From: CAYMTR01 sp964393405
Lineage (GTDB): Bacteria; Bacteroidota; Bacteroidia; Bacteroidales; Prolixibacteraceae
NCBI GenBank assembly: GCA_964393405.1
Contig: CAYMTR010000014.1
Location: 5,795-69,794 of the forward strand
DNA: 64,000 nt
Direction: 5' to 3'
In this document: positions 8,889 to 17,375 of the stretch, piece by piece
Numbering within the stretch: the first letter of the stretch is position 1
How the letters are laid out: each line of letters opens with the position of its first letter
Notes under the pieces: model-generated
The model's database searches: none
The model's input: the letters and a program-made list of their open reading frames with translations, nothing else
What the model was told of the DNA's origin: nothing
Made by a program: the position numbers and the translations under genes

Positions 8889-10232
8889 TTAAAATATTCC
8901 TCCATAAATTAAACCTGCAATTGTTGATAAAATAATTACTAAAATAACAAATACTATTGTTTTTTGTGTTCCCATAACTCCTCGGATTACCAGCATGTTA
9001 GGTAGTGAAAGAGAAGGGCCGGCAAGTAATAATGCCAAAGCAGGACCTTTGCCCATTCCTGAGGCTAACAACCCTTGAATTATAGGTACTTCAGTGAGGG
9101 TTGCAAAATACATGAATGCTCCAACAATAGAAGCAAAGAAATTTGAGAAAATTGAATTTCCTCCCACTAAAGCTGAAATCCATTCATTTGGAATAACTCC
9201 GGCTATTGTAGTACCATCATGGGTTGAGCCAAGAAGAAAACCTGCTGTAACTACACCAATAGCCAAGAGTGGCATAATTTGTTTTGCAAATCCCCAAGAT
9301 GACATTAACCATTCCTTGTTGTCTTCATCCTTTTTGTCAAACAGAGTTATAATGCTTAATGAAACAATTCCTACTATTACGGGAACAAGTGGGCTCAGCT
9401 TGGGATTTTCAATAAATGTTTTAGACAGATAGGCTGAAACAACTGTTGCTATAAATGCAGTTAAAACCCACTGCCATTTAATTTTTAGAATTGATATTAA
9501 AGACCATGAGAGTAAAATGCCAAAGAAACCAGTAATATACCACTTATAGAACCATATAAAATACCATGTACTTGAAGTGTCACCACTTGAAGGAGAACCC
9601 CAGTTTGCAAAAACAAGTATTAAAACAAGAACAAAAAAGTGGAAAGCTGTTTGCCTCATTGGTCGCTTTTCTGGAGGTGAGACAATATTCATCTGCAGTT
9701 CTTTCTTTACTTTTTCTTCCTTTCTGTATATCAGAGCCATTGAAAGGCCAATAATAATACTGAAGGAAATAGCACCAACCGTGCGGGCAACTCCCATCTC
9801 AAATCCTAGAATCCTTGCTGTAAGAATAATAGCAAGAATATTAATTGCAGGTCCTGAATATAAAAATGCAACAGCAGGCCCTAACCCTGCACCTCTTTTA
9901 TGAATGCTTGAAAACAAAGGTAGAATAGTACATGAACATACTGCCAGTATTGTTCCTGAAACAGCTGCCACAGAGTATGAAATCCATTTCTTTGCATTAG
10001 CACCAAAATATTTTATAACAGAGCCTTGACTAACAAACACAGAGATTACTCCTGCAATAAAAAAGGCAGGAAGTAAGCATAAAACAACATGTTCCCGGGC
10101 ATACCACTTCACAAGGTCTAAAGCAGCAGCGACTGCAGTGTTAAATCTGACACTCTCTATTGGAAGGAAAAAGGCTGCCCCAAATATTGCAATAATCCAT
10201 AACAGGATTTTTATTTCTTTTTTTGTCTCCAC
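8889..10232 (-). CDS. ArsP-like permease (DUF318/PF03773 family)
   Basis: A 447-residue polytopic membrane protein of the predicted-permease family that includes ArsP, an exporter of trivalent organoarsenicals. Around ten to twelve helices are evident. The two repeat signatures are present: VSGTILAVCSCTILPLFSS with Cys residues (about 95-113) and the second-half counterpart FATLTEVPIIQGLL. The start is GTG at 10230-10232: the only nearby ATG upstream (ATG ATT AAA TAA) hits a stop at once. A palindrome of the same design as the one at arsR sits 27 bases upstream, so it probably begins a second ArsR-controlled transcription unit. Specificity (methylarsenite, aromatic arsenicals) is inferred. 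Confidence 0.82.
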   Translation of the reverse strand: METKKEIKILLWIIAIFGAAFFLPIESVRFNTAVAAALDLVKWYAREHVVLCLLPAFFIAGVISVFVSQGSVIKYFGANAKKWISYSVAAVSGTILAVCSCTILPLFSSIHKRGAGLGPAVAFLYSGPAINILAIILTARILGFEMGVARTVGAISFSIIIGLSMALIYRKEEKVKKELQMNIVSPPEKRPMRQTAFHFFVLVLILVFANWGSPSSGDTSSTWYFIWFYKWYITGFFGILLSWSLISILKIKWQWVLTAFIATVVSAYLSKTFIENPKLSPLVPVIVGIVSLSIITLFDKKDEDNKEWLMSSWGFAKQIMPLLAIGVVTAGFLLGSTHDGTTIAGVIPNEWISALVGGNSIFSNFFASIVGAFMYFATLTEVPIIQGLLASGMGKGPALALLLAGPSLSLPNMLVIRGVMGTQKTIVFVILVIILSTIAGLIYGGIF

Positions 10233-10258
10233 TTTATTTTTTATTTAATCATGTTTCT

Positions 10259-10276
10259 GTTCGCAAAAACACGAAC
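10259..10276. promoter_or_regulatory. Probable ArsR operator upstream of the arsP-like gene
   Basis: Perfect inverted half-sites GTTCG and CGAAC separated by 8 bases (CAAAAACA). The half-sites and spacer length are identical to those of the palindrome at the arsR start (12098-12115). It lies in the 60-base gap between the ArsG-like and ArsP-like genes, where an internal promoter would be needed for separate control of the downstream genes. Confidence 0.7.
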
Positions 10277-10292
10277 TAATATTTCAAATTTT

Positions 10293-10994
10293 TTAGAAGT
10301 ATATTATAACTACATAGTAAATTCCAACTGCAATAAAAAGCAAGGCTACTACTCTTCTGAACCACTTTTCAAAGACTTTAGTCTTATTGTAAATTCCACT
10401 AATTGAGCCAACAGAAAAAGCTAAAAACCATGCAAATGCAATAACTGGAATGCCTGTCGCCAAAGCAAATATGATTGGCAGATATAAACCGGAAGCACTA
10501 CTGATAGTCATAGGTATTAACATTCCAAAATAGAGTACTCCACTATAGGGGCAGAAGGCCAAAGCAAAAACAATTCCTAATAGTAAGACGCCCCAGAATC
10601 CCTTATTTGCGCGACTCTCCATTTTTTCGGTAATGGATATTAATCCCGGAATTTTAATGAAATTGAAAGCGCCAAGCATAAACAGTCCAATAACAATTAG
10701 CAGTGGTCCTAATAGTTTCTCACCCCACTTCTGAAGAAATCCTGACATGTGTATCTCACCGGCAGTGAAAAAGAAAATCAACCCTATAACAGTATAGGTA
10801 ATTGCTCTCCCAAGAGTATATATCAATCCATTATAAAAAACCTTCCGGCGGTTTTCTATATCCTTGCTAATAAATCCTATTGCTGTAATATTTGTAGCAA
10901 GCGGGCAGGGACTGATGGCAGTCATCAGTCCCAGTATAAATGCTGATAGTAAAGGAAACTGTGAATTTTCAAGAAAATTTTGCAGTACGTCCAT
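10293..10994 (-). CDS. ArsG-family permease (DsbD/CcdA-like), aromatic arsenical efflux
   Basis: A 233-residue membrane protein with six helices of the CcdA/DsbD transmembrane superfamily. The two helix-embedded Cys motifs are present: AISPCPLATN (about 26-35) and AFCPYSGVLYFG in the second half, as in thiol-electron carriers and in ArsG, the efflux permease for aminoaromatic arsenicals described with ArsE and ArsF in Shewanella. It begins 9 bases after the ArsF-like stop. Either electron transfer across the membrane to the ArsF-like thioredoxin or arsenical efflux would fit; the neighbourhood favours the ArsEFG reading. Confidence 0.8.
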   Translation of the reverse strand: MDVLQNFLENSQFPLLSAFILGLMTAISPCPLATNITAIGFISKDIENRRKVFYNGLIYTLGRAITYTVIGLIFFFTAGEIHMSGFLQKWGEKLLGPLLIVIGLFMLGAFNFIKIPGLISITEKMESRANKGFWGVLLLGIVFALAFCPYSGVLYFGMLIPMTISSASGLYLPIIFALATGIPVIAFAWFLAFSVGSISGIYNKTKVFEKWFRRVVALLFIAVGIYYVVIIYF

Positions 10995-11003
10995 TGATTT
11001 TTC

Positions 11004-11462
11004 TTATTTCAAGGATTCAACAGTAGACTTAATTTTTTCTTTAAGCTTAGTGGGGTTTGTTTTTGCATACATAAACCCATCGTTAACAATGTCTTTCTTT
11101 GTGGTGCCCTTTACAAAAAGCAATGATTGTCCATCAACACCCAGCCTCTTTGCCAATGCTTCATTAGCTTTGTCGTCAAGGTTTATTGATTTTAGAACAA
11201 TTTTATCTCCATAAAGCTCTTTGATTATATCAGCAGACACTTCTTCAACTGCCTTACAGGTTTCACACCTTCTTGAAAAATGAAAATAGTATGCTTCAAC
11301 ATTTGTTTGTTCTATGTTTTGGGCTAATGCAGAGCCTGAGGAGCCGCAACCTGATGCTGAGGCACTCTTGCATTTTGTTGTAGAAGCATTTTTACAGCAC
11401 TGTGCCTGTGAAACAGTTGAGAAAAATGCGACCAAACTAAATAATAAGATTATCCTTTTCAT
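11004..11462 (-). CDS. ArsF-family periplasmic thioredoxin-like protein
   Basis: A 152-residue protein with a signal peptide (hydrophobic residues about 4-15, cleavage near SQAQ). A Cys-rich linker follows (CC, C, C within about residues 22-40), then a thioredoxin-like domain with the motif RRCETCKAVEE (CxxC, about 65-75). It matches the ArsF family, which with ArsE is required in Shewanella to reduce nitro-substituted aromatic arsenicals. The pair of thiols facing the periplasm could draw electrons from the neighbouring DsbD-like ArsG. It lies 7 bases after the small thioredoxin gene and 9 bases before the ArsG-like gene. Confidence 0.8.
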   Translation of the reverse strand: MKRIILLFSLVAFFSTVSQAQCCKNASTTKCKSASASGCGSSGSALAQNIEQTNVEAYYFHFSRRCETCKAVEEVSADIIKELYGDKIVLKSINLDDKANEALAKRLGVDGQSLLFVKGTTKKDIVNDGFMYAKTNPTKLKEKIKSTVESLK

Positions 11463-11469
11463 GATTGAA

Positions 11470-11733
11470 TTATTTTTTAATTAAACTTTTTATTTCATCC
11501 ATTGAAGGTACACGACCTTTTACTAATACTTTCCCATCGACCACTAAAGCAGGAGTCGACATAACTCCGTAGTTCATTATTTCTACTATGTCTTCAACTT
11601 TCGAGACTGTCGCATCAACTCCTGTCTCTGCGACTGCATCTTTGACAGCTTTTTCAAGTGCTTTGCACTTTGGACAACCTGTCCCTAAAATTTTAATATC
11701 CATACCTGCAGGTTTAATATTTTGAAAATCCAT
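11470..11733 (-). CDS. Small redox-active thioredoxin-fold protein (TM0996/MTH895 type, ArsE-like)
   Basis: An 87-residue glutaredoxin-size protein with the motif GTGCPKCKALEKAV (CxxC) and a cis-Pro-like STPALVVDG segment, diagnostic of the TM0996/MTH895 family. Family members usually begin at MDIKILGTGCPKC, which corresponds to the ATG at 11703 (77 residues), so the first ten residues may be untranslated. There is no signal peptide, so it is cytoplasmic. Position and type match ArsE of arsEFG operons. It probably passes thiol reducing power to arsenic species or to partner proteins. Confidence 0.8.
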   Translation of the reverse strand: MDFQNIKPAGMDIKILGTGCPKCKALEKAVKDAVAETGVDATVSKVEDIVEIMNYGVMSTPALVVDGKVLVKGRVPSMDEIKSLIKK

Positions 11734-11796
11734 CCTGAATTAATTTATTATTTTATTCTTTTAGTATTTAGAAAAACTAATAACAAACTGAAATAA

Positions 11797-12117
11797 CTAT
11801 AGTTTGAAAAACTCTTTAAACAATAATTGAGCCTCTTTCCAATTATCTTTATTAACGCAATATTTGATTTTTGGAGATTCTATCTCCCCTTGAATTAGGC
11901 CGGCATCCTTAAGCTCTTTTAAGTGCTGGGAAAGGGTAGATTTGGCAATAGGTAATATTTCAGTAAGGTCGCCACTATAACAGCAGCTTTGCTCTGAAAG
12001 TGTTTCCATTATATAAATCCTGATTGGATTTCCTAACGCTTTTGCATATCGTGCTATACGTTTCTGTTTTTCTGTAAAAACAACTATTGTTTTCAATGTT
12101 CGTATTTTTGCGAACAA
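11797..12117 (-). CDS. arsR: ArsR-family winged-helix repressor (start uncertain, non-ATG)
   Basis: A protein of about 99-106 residues with the ArsR winged-helix fold: ARYAKALGNPIRIYIMETL, then recognition helix AKSTLSQHLKELKDAGLIQGE. Vicinal Cys at about 45-46 (SCCYSGDL) are a plausible As(III)/metalloid site. No ATG exists upstream of the conserved region. The frame opens with TTG at 12117, but that codon overlaps the -7 box and operator, so a second TTG at 12096 (99 residues) is more credible. It is the first gene of the island and probably represses it, releasing DNA when arsenite binds. Confidence 0.85.
   Translation of the reverse strand: MFAKIRTLKTIVVFTEKQKRIARYAKALGNPIRIYIMETLSEQSCCYSGDLTEILPIAKSTLSQHLKELKDAGLIQGEIESPKIKYCVNKDNWKEAQLLFKEFFKL
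12098..12115. promoter_or_regulatory. Probable ArsR operator at the arsR start
   Basis: Inverted half-sites GTTCG and CGAAC with an 8-base spacer (TATTTTTG). The site directly abuts the predicted -7 box, so a bound repressor would block transcription start. It has the same architecture as the site at 10259-10276. Confidence 0.75.
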
Positions 12118-12122
12118 ATATA
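12115..12122 (-). promoter_or_regulatory. Predicted -7 box (TATATTTG) of the ars promoter
   Basis: On the minus strand TATATTTG matches the Bacteroidota -7 consensus TAnnTTTG exactly, one base overlapping the operator. I do not see a good -33 TTTG at the usual spacing. If used, transcription starts near 12108, inside the operator. Confidence 0.5.
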
Positions 12123-12258
12123 AAAAGAAAATAATTGAAAATATTCTTGAACCCTAAAATTTATTCATGGGCATAATATTCTCCACTCAAATTGTTTAGC
12201 AATATTGAATTGAAGAGATCATAAAGTCTCTTGAAATAAGTGAGAAATTAATTATTAG

Positions 12259-13281
12259 TTACTTGATTGTAACTTTCTCTGTCTGGAAATAGGAACCTGA
12301 ACTTATCTTCAAAAAGTAGATGCCCTTGTTTAGGTTGTCAGTTTCAATAGTATTTTGTCCTTCTGCAAGATTCTGACTGTAAATCAGTTCTCCTGATGTT
12401 GAAAAAAACTCAAGTTTAAGTTCGTTTATTCCCTGAGGAATATCAGAAATTGTAATTATATCTGATGAAGGATTAGGGTAAATCTTTATTTTTTTTTTAT
12501 TGTTTCCAAGTTCTTTTTTAGAAGTACTTTCGTTATCAGGGTCAACTAAAAGCATTGAACCAAAGAAATCTGCTGTTATGTAATTATCATTGGCATTCGC
12601 TTCAGGCATTATCATCGAACCAATAAAGTTTTCCCTCGAATTAGTTTCGTCGTTATCACAATAAGCTATCGAGAAGCCCATAAGTTTGCCATTAGTAAGA
12701 TAGACTCTGCTAGCTTCAGGGTTAGAAGGTTTAAAGGTTGAATCATAAATCTTTAATGCAATTTCCCAGATATATGTGTTCTCATCGATAGTGTCCATAA
12801 CCACTGATAAATTATTTTTCAAATTAACATTTGAACCTGTTCCTCCGTCAATCGCGTCATAGAAAATACTTACATGGTAAGCAAAGGCATTGTAATTAAA
12901 CTGATGGTTTCCTTTTGAACGATCTTCATCTATGAATATTTCGACACAGTCATCGTTCCAGTAATTATCTGTTGGATTTGTATGATCATCTGAAAGTATA
13001 TTGTCGTTTACTTCAACTAGTATGTAAAGATAATTTTTGTCCCATGCTACTTTGTATCTTCCTTCGAAATCACCATCTGCCATTATTTGGTTATAATGAA
13101 TCCAAACTTGGTCCATAGCATGCCATTCAGCTTTTGCCCAGAAAGCATCAGAGTCTGATCCGTCAATAACTGCTGGATTTTTTGTGTATAAAGTGTAGAT
13201 GGTATCTTGCTGAGTTTGCGCTGACACTACGATAGTAAGTATTGTAACAATAATAGTTAATGCTGTTCTTAATTTGTTCAT
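12259..13281 (-). CDS. Secreted CBM9-like protein with T9SS type A sorting domain
   Basis: A 340-residue secreted protein. After a signal peptide (about residues 1-21, ending VSAQ), a CBM9-like carbohydrate-binding domain spans about 35-245 (AVIDGSDSDAFWAKA, then YKVAWDKNYLYILVEVND and DDCVEIFIDED, all characteristic). The last 75 residues form a Por secretion-system C-terminal sorting domain (KIYPNPSSD...GIYFLKI...EKVTIK), so it is exported by the type IX system and probably surface-anchored. CBM9 domains bind plant polysaccharides or act within larger enzymes; no catalytic domain is present here. Confidence 0.88.
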   Translation of the reverse strand: MNKLRTALTIIVTILTIVVSAQTQQDTIYTLYTKNPAVIDGSDSDAFWAKAEWHAMDQVWIHYNQIMADGDFEGRYKVAWDKNYLYILVEVNDNILSDDHTNPTDNYWNDDCVEIFIDEDRSKGNHQFNYNAFAYHVSIFYDAIDGGTGSNVNLKNNLSVVMDTIDENTYIWEIALKIYDSTFKPSNPEASRVYLTNGKLMGFSIAYCDNDETNSRENFIGSMIMPEANANDNYITADFFGSMLLVDPDNESTSKKELGNNKKKIKIYPNPSSDIITISDIPQGINELKLEFFSTSGELIYSQNLAEGQNTIETDNLNKGIYFLKISSGSYFQTEKVTIK

Positions 13282-13345
13282 GGCTTTAAAATTGATAAAA
13301 ATTAAAATTTCCTATGGAAACGGCTAAATATAGATATATGTTTTC

Positions 13346-13376
13346 TTACTTCCATAGTTTTCGAATATGGAAGTAA
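13346..13376. promoter_or_regulatory. Perfect 11-bp dyad between two leftward genes
   Basis: TTACTTCCATA and its exact complement TATGGAAGTAA flank a 9-base loop. The dyad lies 65 bases upstream of the CBM9 gene and 86 bases downstream of the next gene's stop. There is no long U-tract on the minus strand, so it could be an operator or a weak terminator. Confidence 0.5.
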
Positions 13377-13461
13377 ATATTTTAACCTTTTATTTGTTTG
13401 GAAGCATAGACTGATAGTATTATTCGGAGAAAATCAAAATTAGAATAATATAAGAGAAAAC

Positions 13462-14472
13462 TTACAATTTTCTGAACCACTGAACCATAGGTATTGGGAA
13501 TTGAACGAACTCATTGTCATAGTAGAAACCAGTAAAACCAAACTGAAAAGCTTTATTTGAATCAAGGTGCCACCTTATACCTGGCAATAAAACAGCAAGA
13601 TTTGGACTTCTTTCTTTAACAGTCGTTTTTGTATAGGTTGTGTTGATGTAATTATTTGTTAGGGGATCAAAGTTGTTCGTTGAGAGCCACTCTGTCTTTT
13701 CAATTTCTTGTCCCCATGGAGAAATGAAAGTATCAAATACGATGCTGAATTTTTGATTGATTTTGAACATTCCGGCTACCGAGAATAAAAATCTCCCCTC
13801 TGTGAATTTTTCATCGTAGGGTTCCCCGGTCATAGGATTATAATTCTCCTGAGAATAAGCCAACCCACCATATCCAACTGATAGTGTAAGGTTGTTCTTT
13901 CTGTCACCGTAAGTATATGAAGCAAAAGGAAGAGCAAGCCCAAAATCAGGATATGCCCACGAACCGGTACCTAATAAAACTCCCAGAGCCATATTAGATT
14001 TTTCACCAAGTTTTAAGCTGTATTTTGCGTTGACAACAATTGGTATGGCTGCCCAAGAAGTCATTACCCCTACTCCAAAGTTGTCGGCAATGCCAAATTG
14101 AAAGTCAGGCCCGTATATGTTCCAAAGAATATAATTATCACCTTTCTTAATTGGTAGTCCGTTGGTAGTTATAAAATACCTCGTTGAAAAAATTTCCTCT
14201 CCCGAAAAATCCTTATAGAATTTGGGGTTTACTTCTTTTATGGATTTTATTTCATGCTTTGGGATGTAAACATTTCCTATTTTCTCAGTATTCATTAGAA
14301 TCTCCCTGGCATCCTGAGTCAATATCTCTCCCAAGAATTCAGTTCCGTCATTTTTTGTTACCAGAAACGTTGCTGAAGGCTTTTGTTCTGCATTTTCTTG
14401 TGCCTTAGCCACCCTTAATGTGATACCTGATATAAGTACCATAAAAATTATCGCAAAGTAAATTGTCTTCAT
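13462..14472 (-). CDS. Outer-membrane-type protein, unknown function
   Basis: A 336-residue protein with a signal peptide (hydrophobic residues about 4-20, cleavage near AKAQ). Residues about 30-75 form a small beta region (FLVTKNDGTEFLGEILTQD...IPKHEIKSI) that resembles a short SH3-like or Sm-like fold found before barrels in Bacteroidota proteins. The rest is a beta-rich, Gly/Tyr/Trp-rich barrel-like segment. I do not recognise a named family. It is divergent from the lipid kinase gene on the other side of a 266-base spacer. An outer-membrane location is inferred from composition. Confidence 0.65.
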   Translation of the reverse strand: MKTIYFAIIFMVLISGITLRVAKAQENAEQKPSATFLVTKNDGTEFLGEILTQDAREILMNTEKIGNVYIPKHEIKSIKEVNPKFYKDFSGEEIFSTRYFITTNGLPIKKGDNYILWNIYGPDFQFGIADNFGVGVMTSWAAIPIVVNAKYSLKLGEKSNMALGVLLGTGSWAYPDFGLALPFASYTYGDRKNNLTLSVGYGGLAYSQENYNPMTGEPYDEKFTEGRFLFSVAGMFKINQKFSIVFDTFISPWGQEIEKTEWLSTNNFDPLTNNYINTTYTKTTVKERSPNLAVLLPGIRWHLDSNKAFQFGFTGFYYDNEFVQFPIPMVQWFRKL

Positions 14473-14738
14473 AGTTTCAAACTTTTAATTAAGAATAACA
14501 AAGATTAAAACATATTTCCTTTTCCGCATATGACATTTTCTTAATTATTAGAGACTATATTTGTATATCAATCACTTGGTTATTTATTATTTTGACTAGC
14601 TATTTCAAAAGTTCATATTTCCATTATTTAATTAAAGTTTATCTACATAGGCTTTTTAAGGATAAAATGATTAATTTTAATTTTTAGGGAACATTTATAA
14701 CTAATTATTTTTTTACTAGAACATATAAAAAACATATA
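14473..14738. promoter_or_regulatory. Divergent intergenic region with a possible -7 box
   Basis: A 266-base AT-rich spacer between two divergent genes. TATATTTG at 14556-14563 (+ strand) matches the TAnnTTTG -7 consensus and could serve the lipid kinase 175 bases downstream. No hairpin or repeat stands out otherwise. Confidence 0.3.
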
Positions 14739-15626
14739 ATGCATAAGGTTTATCTCATTTATAATCCGATTAGCGGAAACAAAAAAAGTCATCTAATTTT
14801 GGAAAAAGTCCTTCAGATATTTGAAAAAGGGGGTCTTCAAACTGAAATTATTAAAACTGAGTATGCCGGGCATGCAAAAGATTTGGCCGGAACCTTGAAT
14901 TTTGAAGGTTATGATGGCTTGTGTGTAATTGGTGGTGATGGGACGATGCATGAAATAGTCAATGGAATGCTCAAAAGGGAAGATAAGTCAAAAATACCAA
15001 TAGGTTTAATCGCAGGTGGAACAGGCAATTCATTCATGCGAGATATTGATGCTCTTGACCCTGAAGTGGCTGCACTGAGAATTCTTACCGGAAGAATAAG
15101 AAAAGTTGATGTAGCCCGAGTTGAAGCTAAGGGTGAAATTATATATGGGTTCAACATTGTAGGATGGGGCTTGCCTACAGACATTTTACAAACTGCGAAT
15201 AAACTTAAATGGCTGGGAGGACAATGTTATAATGTAGCTTCGATTATTGAACTTATTCGAAATAAACCACGTCTAGCACGCCTTAAGATAGAAAAACAAA
15301 ACTTCGCCGGCGACTACGGCTTTATTCTTGGATGTAATACCATCAACACCGGGAAAGCTATGAAAATGGCCCCTCTTGCTCAGACTAACGATGGGCTAAT
15401 CGACCTTATCGTACTTCGTAAAGCTGGTAGATTAACATTGTTTTACTTGTTTACAAAACTTTTCAGTGGAAGACATATAGGTCATCCTGCAGTACTTTAC
15501 CATCAAGTTAAACAGTTTTCAATTGAACCAATAGAAGATCACGTACTTAATATTGATGGAGAACTAATAGGATGTACGCCTGTTTATGTGAAAATGTTGC
15601 CAAGTGAAATAGAGGTCTTGGTTTAA
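14739..15626 (+). CDS. Diacylglycerol kinase-family lipid kinase
   Basis: A 295-residue protein of the DAGK_cat/YegS/DgkB family. The N-terminal IYNPISGN motif (about 7-14) and the nucleotide-binding loop GGDGTMHEIVNG (about 66-77) are intact, followed by GLIAGGTGNSF (about 92-102). The C-terminal part has the beta-rich lid domain (LNIDGELIG). Such enzymes phosphorylate diacylglycerol or related lipids (sphingosine, ceramide) at the inner membrane. Bacteroidota make sphingolipids, so a sphingoid substrate is possible but not shown by sequence. The gene is monocistronic, with the OmpA-like gene 93 bases downstream. Confidence 0.85.
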   Translation: MHKVYLIYNPISGNKKSHLILEKVLQIFEKGGLQTEIIKTEYAGHAKDLAGTLNFEGYDGLCVIGGDGTMHEIVNGMLKREDKSKIPIGLIAGGTGNSFMRDIDALDPEVAALRILTGRIRKVDVARVEAKGEIIYGFNIVGWGLPTDILQTANKLKWLGGQCYNVASIIELIRNKPRLARLKIEKQNFAGDYGFILGCNTINTGKAMKMAPLAQTNDGLIDLIVLRKAGRLTLFYLFTKLFSGRHIGHPAVLYHQVKQFSIEPIEDHVLNIDGELIGCTPVYVKMLPSEIEVLV

Positions 15627-15719
15627 ACGTCTAATTAACAAGATGTTATTCAATAAAATAAACCATTAATAAGCTGATATTTAAAAAATTAGTATTTTTA
15701 CCTGCAAACTAACATTATT

Positions 15720-17363
15720 TTGATGAACAGATTTGCCCCTTTATTATTGATCATCATTTTATTACCTCTTCTATCTTTGGCTCAGGACGAGGATAAATTA
15801 TGGGGATTGTCGGTCGATTATGGAACTATTCAATACGAAGGTGAGTTAGGAAACCAGCTTTTTAAGTTTGATCAATTTAATGGGGGCTATGGCCTTGAAA
15901 TTTCAAGATACCTTTCTTCTTCTTTTAACTTCGGAATACGCGGGGGATACAATTTTTTGAGCGCATCTAAGAATGATAGTCTTGGAGTACTTTCAATGCG
16001 TGGCGATATGTATTCACTTACAGGTAATCTTGAATGTAAATTCGCCAACGGCTCGATTATATCAAAAAACGCTTTTCTTAAACCATATATCAAGTTAGGT
16101 GGTGGTAAATTATGGGGCAAGACTTGGGGCAAGAACTTTACACCCGGAGACAGTGTACTTCGTGATTATGATTATCCTTTGAATCAGGATTGGATGTATT
16201 CTGCATCCATTGGAACTAAAATAAGAATTTCCAAAAGTATAAATGCATTTATTGAAGCTACAAATATTTGGGTTACTTGTGTTGGTATGGATGGTCAAAA
16301 GGGTGACGAATCAAAAGACAGATTTATTAGGTTAAATGCCGGTGTTACTTTTGCACTTGGTGAATTTAAAGATTCTGACCATGACGGTGTTTCTGATAGA
16401 AACGACCAATGTCCCAGAACTCCCGATAATGTTGTGGTCGATGAATTTGGATGCCCACTTGACACTGATGAGGATGGAATCCCTGATTTTATGGACGACT
16501 GCCCGACGGAGATTGGCAGTGTTAAAACTAAAGGGTGTCCGGATAGAGATCAAGATGAGGTTGCTGATAAAAACGATAAATGCCCCGACGAAAAAGGATC
16601 AATATCAAATTTTGGTTGTCCGATTATTGAGACCGAAAAAGACCTAAGTACTAGTCAGCAACAGTCAAATATGGGAGGTTACCCTCAAGGAGTTAATATA
16701 ATCTTTATGTATCCGGGGATGGCTCAGGGAGCTGTTCAAATGCCGGGTATTTTATTTGATACCGATCTTGACGGTGTTTCTGATAATATTGACAGATGCC
16801 CCGGTGTTAAAGGAAGTATATCCAACTTTGGTTGCCCTGATACTGTTAAAACTATGCAGGCACCAGTTTCAGAGGATATTCCAACTATTGTAATTGATGG
16901 TTGTCCCGATGATAGAGATTGTGACGGAATATCAAATGGCTCAGACCAATGTCCTGATGCTCCAGGCTCTATTAGAAATAAAGGGTGCCCGATTGAACAT
17001 TTAAGCCCAAAATGGAGGAAAGATTTAAAATTGGCGCCAGTACATTTTATTTCCGGGAATAGTAGCCTTACAGATTATTCAAAAGGTAATGTGGATAAAC
17101 TTATTATGACTATGACTCAGAATGAATCGTTGAATGTATGGTTGTTTGGTCATACCGATCCGATAGGAGGTGACGATTATAATGCAAAACTTTCAGAAGA
17201 TAGATTGATGACAATTGTTAATTATATGCTCTCAAAAGGTATTTCTAAGGAAAGGATTTACACAATGGCCTTTGGAGAATCTTTTCCGGCAAGTTTGGGT
17301 AAATCTGATGACGACCTTATGAGAAATCGGAGGGTTGAGTTTTACTTGTTTGAATTCAAGTAG
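15720..17363 (+). CDS. OmpA-family protein with thrombospondin type 3 repeats
   Basis: A 547-residue cell-envelope protein. A signal peptide (about 1-21, ending SLAQ) leads into an N-terminal outer-membrane barrel (about 25-215). Five calcium-binding TSP3-like repeats of the form DxDxDGxxDxxDxCP follow, three before and two after a Gly/Met/Pro-rich insertion at about residues 305-345. The last 90 residues are an OmpA peptidoglycan-binding domain (FGHTDPIGGDDYN...RIYTMAFGES...RRVEFYLFE). It anchors the outer membrane to peptidoglycan. The Trk genes follow on the same strand 12 bases later, but their functions are unrelated. Confidence 0.88.
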   Translation: MMNRFAPLLLIIILLPLLSLAQDEDKLWGLSVDYGTIQYEGELGNQLFKFDQFNGGYGLEISRYLSSSFNFGIRGGYNFLSASKNDSLGVLSMRGDMYSLTGNLECKFANGSIISKNAFLKPYIKLGGGKLWGKTWGKNFTPGDSVLRDYDYPLNQDWMYSASIGTKIRISKSINAFIEATNIWVTCVGMDGQKGDESKDRFIRLNAGVTFALGEFKDSDHDGVSDRNDQCPRTPDNVVVDEFGCPLDTDEDGIPDFMDDCPTEIGSVKTKGCPDRDQDEVADKNDKCPDEKGSISNFGCPIIETEKDLSTSQQQSNMGGYPQGVNIIFMYPGMAQGAVQMPGILFDTDLDGVSDNIDRCPGVKGSISNFGCPDTVKTMQAPVSEDIPTIVIDGCPDDRDCDGISNGSDQCPDAPGSIRNKGCPIEHLSPKWRKDLKLAPVHFISGNSSLTDYSKGNVDKLIMTMTQNESLNVWLFGHTDPIGGDDYNAKLSEDRLMTIVNYMLSKGISKERIYTMAFGESFPASLGKSDDDLMRNRRVEFYLFEFK

Positions 17364-17375
17364 TTAATAATATTT

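Noticed and set aside
16375..16980. Tandem DNA repeat in the OmpA gene
   Set aside because: The repetition is at protein level (five TSP3 calcium-binding repeats) and explained by that domain.
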